64,000 nt of DNA from Carex sylvatica. Lineage: Eukaryota; Streptophyta; Magnoliopsida; Poales; Cyperaceae. Under the pieces are notes generated by a model, which had not been told where the DNA came from, made no database searches, and saw nothing but the letters and a program-made list of their open reading frames with translations. Of this stretch, positions 58,628 to 64,000 are shown one piece after another (positions within the stretch are counted from its first letter, which is position 1; every line of letters begins with the position of its first letter). Made by a program: the position numbers and the translations under genes. The stretch spans positions 124,001 through 188,000 of the forward strand of contig CAXKVR010000170.1 of assembly GCA_964058845.1 (NCBI GenBank). Reading direction: 5' to 3'.

Positions 58628-58829
58628 TCTCGGACCGTGGATATTTTTCACGGCCCGGAATAAAAAAATCCAAAAAAAAAAATTATGGCCCGTGGAATTT
58701 TTCCACGGTCCGGATTAATTTATTCGGGCCGTGGAAAATATCCACGGGCTGGGTAGTTTTAAAATTTCGTTCCAAAAGTGGTTATTTTTAATAATTTCTT
58801 TTTTTTTTTGGGTAAAAATAAAAATGTCG
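57441..58829. mobile_element. Giant fold-back MULE-type element (1,389 bp) with exact 9-bp target duplication
   Basis: The ends are TCGACATTTTTATTTTTACC and ...GGTAAAAATAAAAATGTCG, flanked by GGATATGAA on both sides (57432-57440 and 58830-58838). The entire element is a hairpin with arms of about 690 bp meeting near 58155. Outer parts carry GGCCCGTGGATATTTTCCAC-type palindromes and A/T tracts. Inner parts consist of tandem units of roughly 175-180 bp that start GTGCTTCTGAGCCCAACTTT. There are three units on the left arm and two on the right. Units share GAGAGATGATATCTCGCGA and TTGTATGAAACTTCACAGTC with the element at 44968. Non-coding. Confidence 0.92.
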
Positions 58830-58838
58830 GGATATGAA

Positions 58839-59247
58839 GATTTATGCATCAATAGTTATCATTTAAAAAAATATATATTGAGTTTCCATCTTTGATAATG
58901 TAAACTAAGTCTATATTATTGAGTTTTAAATTTTAAATTTATTTTTGAAAATTATCAAGAATTTTAAAATTGTCGAAAAGAAAATAAACAAATAGATAGA
59001 TAGATATATAAATAAAATTAAAAAACAAACAATAAAGAAAATAAACAAAATTTCCGCGGTCATCCCCAGAATACCTATTAGAACCGATCAAACAAGAACA
59101 GTTCTTCAATATTTAATTCTATTTTGTTGATAGTTGGTAATAATTTTCATAATTCTACAATTAAGAAAATAAGAAATTTCAAAATACGAGGCTAAGGCAA
59201 TGGACGTACTTTTTATGGTGCATGATTTAAGACGTTTCAAATATGTA
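58839..59247. other. AT-rich spacer between two MULE-type elements
   Basis: About 400 bp with a GATAGATAGATA microsatellite near 58993. No gene. Confidence 0.65.
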
Positions 59248-59530
59248 CGGCCATTTTTATTAATACTCCAAAAACAAAACGAAATTTTAAAAATAACCTT
59301 GAATTAATTTTTTTTTTAAAATAACCCAACCGCCCGGGCCCGGGGCGGCCCAAAATAGAAGCGACCCGCCTGGGCCTGGGGCGGTCATGAAGAGAGCAAA
59401 CTGCCCCCACTGCGGGCGGTCCAGTGGTGAGCAAACCGCCCCAGGGTCGGGCGGTCCACTAGTGATCATTTAAGCCCGTGAACCCTCCCCATTTCTCCCT
59501 TCTCTGTCTCCCCTCCGCACCAGAAAAGAA
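59248..59530 (+). repeat. MULE 5' terminal inverted repeat
   Basis: Shared in inverted orientation with about 27990-28301. It has three zones: an AT-rich outer 75 bp, a GC-rich zone of CCGCCC/GGGCGG words, and an inner zone with CTCCCTTCTCTGTCTCCCCT. The outer 60 bp resembles the ends of the fold-back elements at 44968 and 57441. Confidence 0.8.
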
Positions 59531-60032
59531 AGAGAAAAAAAAAAAACCAGAGAGCAATTTTACTGTTTGAGAGGGGCAATTTTTAGGCGATTTTACTGTA
59601 GCAGAAGGTATTTATTTATTTATTTTTTAATTATAGTAATTACTGTTCTATTATCTGTAACTACTGTAACTGTCGCAATTACTGTAGCAATTACTGTAGC
59701 AATTTTTTTTTTTCTAATTAGATTACTGTACCCGTTATAATACCATATTTCTTAATGAAAACCAACTAATTTTTTTCCATTTCTTAATTTTTTTTAATTT
59801 CATTTAGTCAGAAATAATTTGATTAATTAATTATTGATTTTCAACAATCTAAAGTTCTATACATTGACTGAGTTCTATATTTATCTTCTTCTTTTTCAAT
59901 TTATTCAATTTTTTTTTAAATGAAACTCAAAAATTGATTGAAGCGAATCTCAGATATCTTTATCTATTATTGATGTACAATTACTGTAATACTTATAAAA
60001 TTATTTTTGAAATGTAGTTTGTTAAGGAAAAG

Positions 60033-63000
60033 ATGTTAGTTGTATTGTATGTGGGCGGCAAGTTACAAAAGAGTGAAGATGGCGTGCAGTACACGAAAGA
60101 TGCTGCATTTGGCTTCGAGATTAATGAAAATACCACATTTCAGGCACTTAAAGAGCTAATATACGAAAAGACTGCTGTAAACCCCAACAGGTATGAAATA
60201 GAATTGGCTACACGGATTGACAACTCACGTGGGGTGGGGGGTAGACCTTACTTTGTGAGGTTTCTAATAACATATGCGAATTTGTGGAGAGTTGTGTACA
60301 CTCAAATTGCGGCCAGTGGGGTCCAGGTAATGGACATATGTTCGAAGAGGGTTCCCCGGGCTAGGGCTGGACCTTCAGGTTATGACAGCCAGGGGTACCA
60401 GCAGCACTCTCCATATGACAGCCAGGGGTACCACCAGCACTCCCCATATGACAGCCAGGGGTACCACCAGCACTCCCCTTATGACAACCAGGGGTACCAC
60501 CAGCACTCCCCTTATGACAACCAGGGGTACCACCAGCACTCCCCTTATGACAACCAGGGGTACCACAACTCCCATGAAAATATTGAAGAGTTACCACCAC
60601 CACCCAGACAGACACCCATAATCCCTAGATTTCCAACTATGCCAGAGTCAGGATCGGTACCCGTTAATCGAACTGATATTGATATTAATGTTGATGCTAT
60701 TGATGCCATACCAGAAAGGGAAATGGAAACGGGGGATGAATACCAAGGGGTTTGGGAATCTGATGACTTATCAGATGGTGATGCAAATGTACTAGGTTTA
60801 TCCAGAGCAGAAAAATTCCCGATTAGAGGTCGGGGAAATAAGCATCCGGTCACCACATTCAACGATACTACAGCTTTCGAAGTGGCAGACATTAGTTTCT
60901 TTGGTCCTCCTGTTAAATACAATCAGGAACTTGCCGCAGGGCAACTTTATACAAACATAGACGAACTTGTAAAGAAAATCAATGAGACCCATGTTCACGG
61001 CAACTGGGAATATAAAATAAACAAAAGGGAGCGAACACGATTAGTTGTGCTTTGTAAAACTCACCTGCAGTGCGAGTTTCGCCTGTATGCAACCCCTGCG
61101 GGTTCAGGGGAAGCATGGATGATTAGGAAGTGTGAACCACCTCACACATGTAAGTCTGCATCCACAAGGACAGACCATGCACAGCTGACGGCATCACTAA
61201 TTGCCGATGTAATTGAGGAGGACATTAAGTTGGATCCATCGATGAGCATCAAGGTGGTGGCTAGAACCGTGAGACACAAATACAAATATGTAACCCCAAA
61301 ATACAACAGGCTGTGGAGAGGTCGTGAACTTGCGGTTTGCAGAATATTCGGTAGTTGGAAGGATTCATACGGCTATCTGGCACCATTGCTCTAGGCCATG
61401 GCAAGTACAAACGTCGGGACCGTATATGAACGATGGCATGGCCCTTTTTTTGATAAGGATGGAGTACTAATAGAGGGAGCTCAACAATTCAAGGCCATAG
61501 CATGGGCTTTTGGGGCTTGTATCCAAGCTGTGCCATACATCAGACCCGTTATCAGCATTGATGCATGCTTCATGTCCGGCCGTTATGAGGGGAGGCTACT
61601 GATAGCATGTGCATATGATGCTGAGAATCAGTTGTTACCTTTGGCCTTTGCAATTGTTTAGAAAGAGGATGGTGAGAACTGGGGATTCTTTATGCAGTTT
61701 TTAAGAAGACGTGTGATTGGAGAAGGAAAATTTTTCTATGTGATATCAGACCAGCACAAAGGAATAAAATATGTTTTTGATTGTGAAGATTACGGTTGGT
61801 CAACGCGTACTGGGCAGTGTGTGCACAGGTTGTGTATGCAACACGTTGCGGAAAACCTTTCCAAGGCAACCAGAAATGATAAGTGGGTTCTAGAAACATT
61901 TAGACAAAATTACAGAAAGAAAAAGCCGAGAAGGGTGGTAGAGATGAGTAGAAATTTTGCAAAGGTATATATATTTCAATTGTTTACATATATTATTTTA
62001 TTTTTTGGAGACTATTTTTTTAGTACAATTATTTACTTATATTATTTTATTTTCTAATTTTTTTAGTACATGTCAAAGGCAAATTTCTACTTAATGAAGG
62101 TGGGCAAAAATAATCCCAGAGATGTAAACGAAGATCCAGCATATGAGAAAATATATCAATCCCGTGATGGAGGTTGGCGTTGGGGAATTACGACCACCAA
62201 CGGGTCGGAGTCGCTGAATGCAGTATTCAAGAAGAGTCGGATGTTGCCCGTGGCTGCAGTTGTAGAGGATACATTCTACAAGTTAAATGCATGGTTTCAG
62301 GAATGGCGTGCTAAGGCCGCAGAATTAATAAGGATGAACCAGTCATTTTCAACAAGGGTGGAGGAGAAACTAAGACAACACAGGGACAAAGGTGCAACTA
62401 TGACCGTGATCCCGATGGGTAATGATGGTACTGAATTCGAAGTGCAAAATCCAAATGAATATGTTCCTACCAGTTGCAAACCAGATGGCACTATGGAGTT
62501 TGTGAAGAGGGCTTGCAAGTACGTGGTTAAATTCAGAGATGCCAGGGCGGTAACCTGTACATGCCAAGGACCCCAACTAAGTCACATACCCTGTAGTCAC
62601 GTGATGGCTGTATGCCGAGTGAGGAACTACTGTGAGGACCACTATGTTGCTGACATGTATCGTACCGATTACCTTGTTTCCACTTGGGGTGGATCTTTCC
62701 ATTCTTATCCCGATCAGCATGAGTGGCCTGCATATGTCGGTGATAGAATACTTCCTTCAGAAGGATGGATAAGAAAGGGAAGGAGGAGACACAAGCATGT
62801 TGTAATGACCATGGACGAGATGGGTGGTAGGCGACCGTCGGGAAATCGGGCTCGCCGTTCTGTTTCTGACAGGCGCACAGCAGGTATTTAGCATTGTACG
62901 AAAATTATTTATGATCTTATTATATTACTAACTGAATTGTGTTCCTATGTTCAGATGCCATAAACGAGCACAACGAAAGAGAAAATGCTAGAGTTGTTGC

Positions 63001-63148
63001 TGAAGCAACTGGTAGAACAGAACATCCCCCTCCTCCGAGCCAATCATCTAGTTGCCAAGCCTCTACAAGTAATGCCGCACCTGCAGTTGGTACCAGTAGA
63101 ACTAGACGCATCATTGGTTTTTTGAGACGTGGTGGAAGGGGCAGATAA
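60033..63148 (+). pseudogene. mudrA-like MULE transposase with two nonsense codons
   Basis: Three exons (60033-61964, 62067-62883, 62955-63148) with consistent phases give 980 codons in one frame. Domains in order: a PB1/ubiquitin-like N-terminus (about 1-110); six 11-residue YDSQGYHQHSP repeats (about 117-180); a MuDR-type zinc/DNA-binding domain ending CEPPHTCKSAS (about 270-385); the MULE transposase domain with catalytic-type Asp in SIDACFMSG and ISDQHKG (about 500-620); and a SWIM zinc finger (CTCQGPQLSHIPCSH). It ends with a basic tail, FLRRGGRGR. TAG at 61392 and TAG at 61659 interrupt it; no frameshift was seen. Intact terminal-repeat context and a diverged copy at 27135 show it is a transposon gene and not a domesticated FAR1-type factor. 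Inactive unless the stops are read through. Confidence 0.88.
60381..60567 (+). repeat. 33-bp in-frame tandem repeat, six copies, in mudrA-like gene
   Basis: Copies start at 60381, 60414, 60447, 60480, 60513 and 60546. The unit begins TATGACAGCCAGGGGTACCA and encodes YDSQGYHQHSP. The first three copies read DSQ and the last three DNQ, so the array grew in two steps. Near-identical copies suggest recent slippage. Confidence 0.95.
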
Positions 63149-63327
63149 ACCTGCTATTGTGTGAAGATATTTGTGTTGTGTGAACTTATTTGTTTGGTTC
63201 GAGCTAAATTATGAAATAGAATTACGTAGTAACTAATGAGTACAAATGACGAAATGTAAAGTATAAAAAGATATGCACGTAGATAAAAATGACGAAATGT
63301 AAAGTAAACAAAAGATAAAAGCCAGCA

Positions 63328-64000
63328 TGATAAGCATAAATTATATACACATTTGATCTAGATTTCATCATAAAATAACACCAATTATCTTGTATTTATA
63401 ATATAAAGTGATTAAAATATACCTAGAATCAAGTTACTGCGGTTGTTTGGCTTTTCAATGCAGGAAATGATGCAAAATAGCAAAAATACCCCCCAGTGCG
63501 GATCCGCCACCCGCACTGCGGATCAACCCAGCCGCACTCACTGCCAGAGAAAAAGTCCGAGCCTAGTGCGGACGCACTGAGGCCAGTGCGGATGAGCCCA
63601 GCCGCATTTAGGACTTAGCCAAAATTCAGAAAGTTTCAGAGAAGCAGAACCCATCTGCAGTGCGGGTCATCCATCCGCAGTGTCACCCGCACCCAGAGAA
63701 ATTTACATAAGTTAAAAAAGGAAACTTGTCCCAGTGCGGGTGAAGCCACCCGCAGTGCGGGTTATCCATCCGCACTGGACCCCGCAACCAGAGAAATTTA
63801 CATAAGTTAAAAAAAGAAACTTGTCCCAATGCGGGTGAAGCCACCCGCAGTGTGGTTCATCCATCCTCACTGGACCCGCAGAAAGCCAATAACTGCCCGG
63901 TTTGACAGTTTTTCTATTTTTGACGCTTTATGGACGCATTTTAAAATTCCTCTTTCGGGTATTGAACCCAAACTTTAGGATTACTTAAACAACCCCCCCA
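63328..64000 (+). mobile_element. Tat/Ogre-like LTR, second copy, cut by the window end
   Basis: It begins TGATAAGCATAAATTATATA like the copy at 9987 and runs in parallel through the AAGTTACTGCGGTTGTTTGG block. After the AGTGCGG module it jumps, at about 63935, to the GGGTATTGAACCCAAACTTT block that lies at 11642 in the other copy. It is therefore shorter internally by about 1.1 kb. It interrupts the MULE 3' region. Confidence 0.65.
63490..63880 (+). repeat. AGTGCGG palindromic module, copy 4
   Basis: Dense AGTGCGG, CCGCACT and AGTGCGGACGCACT words with the GAAAAAGTCCGAGCCTAGTG spacer. An internal duplication is visible: AGAGAAATTTACATAAGTTA occurs near 63697 and 63793. It is the inverted homologue of the CACTA blocks at 21240-22085. 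Confidence 0.88.

Larger units (their letters stand above)
59248..63327 (+). mobile_element. MULE with mudrA-like gene, 3' terminus lost to an LTR insertion
   Basis: The 5' terminal region starts CGGCCATTTTTATTAATACT at 59248 and matches, inverted, the 3' end of the remnant at 28301. A GC-rich CCGCCCGGGCC zone follows, then a leader with TACTGTAGCAATTACTGTAG repeats (59640-59705), then the transposase gene. After the gene the sequence runs about 180 bp, including two GACGAAATGTAAAGTA copies at 63248 and 63290. It is then cut by the Tat-like LTR at 63328. The 3' TIR is not in the window, so the target duplication cannot be tested; the left flank would be AAATATGTA. Confidence 0.85.

Noticed and set aside
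60361..60622. Minus- and alternate-frame repeat proteins over the 33-bp array
   Set aside because: The array is open in several frames because 33 is divisible by three; only the mudrA frame joins conserved domains.
60033..63148. Domesticated FAR1/FHY3-like transcription factor
   Set aside because: SWIM and MULE domains fit, but nonsense codons, a terminal repeat and a deleted sister copy at 27135 indicate a transposon.
1..64000. tRNA, rRNA or snRNA genes
   Set aside because: None was recognised by eye; a covariance-model scan would be needed to exclude short RNA genes.

Overview
The window is nuclear DNA from a flowering plant, most likely a eudicot. It is AT-rich, its genes have introns, and most of it consists of plant transposable elements: a Ty3 chromovirus-type retrotransposon, CACTA, Mutator-like (MULE), hAT and fold-back elements. 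Host sequence is sparse: a GeBP-type transcription factor, an MBD4-like DNA glycosylase with lysine-rich upstream exons, and broken pieces of PRP39, kinesin-7, PPR and pectinesterase genes. The species cannot be named from sequence alone.

Layout. 1-8482: a nearly complete Tekay/Del-like Ty3 retrotransposon on the minus strand. It has one uninterrupted gag-pol frame and two LTRs that differ at only about ten positions over 1,044 bp, so it is young. It sits inside a decayed DUF4371/TTF-zinc-finger (hAT-type) transposase gene (8483-9527), whose element seems to end near 12307. That older element also holds a Tat/Ogre-like LTR (9987-11877). 12308-14710 is AT-rich intergenic DNA. 14711 to about 24763: a large CACTA element with its 5' terminus, GATCGGTT subterminal arrays, a captured SINA-like exon, a near-perfect 192-bp hairpin, an intact TNP2 transposase, a rearranged middle segment, and a decaying tnpA-like gene. 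Its 3' end is replaced by a truncated Tekay-like LTR (24764-27134), which abuts a MULE remnant (27135-28301).

28302-53000 is the gene-bearing part. It holds the GeBP-like gene (29930-30669), a PRP39 exon relic, the MBD4-like glycosylase (34858-35978, minus) with a duplicated lysine-rich exon block upstream (to 38209), a 1.56-kb MULE-type TIR element, a 535-bp hAT element with an exact 8-bp target duplication, and kinesin, PPR and pectinesterase pseudogenes. An inverted partial copy of the lysine-rich exons lies at 51.6-52.2 kb.

53000-64000 is mostly repeats: fold-back MITEs, a 1.39-kb hairpin element with a 9-bp target duplication, a MULE with a mudrA-like gene stopped by only two nonsense codons, and a second Tat-like LTR that cuts off the MULE 3' end and runs off the window.

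Three observations stand out. A GC-rich palindromic module built on AGTGCGG/CCGCACT is shared by a Tat-like LTR, a Tekay-like LTR and the interior of a CACTA element. Two fold-back elements with 9-bp target duplications share internal units and have ends resembling the local MULE, suggesting a non-autonomous family. A long, almost perfect hairpin sits just upstream of the CACTA transposase. All calls come from reading the sequence; no database search was run.
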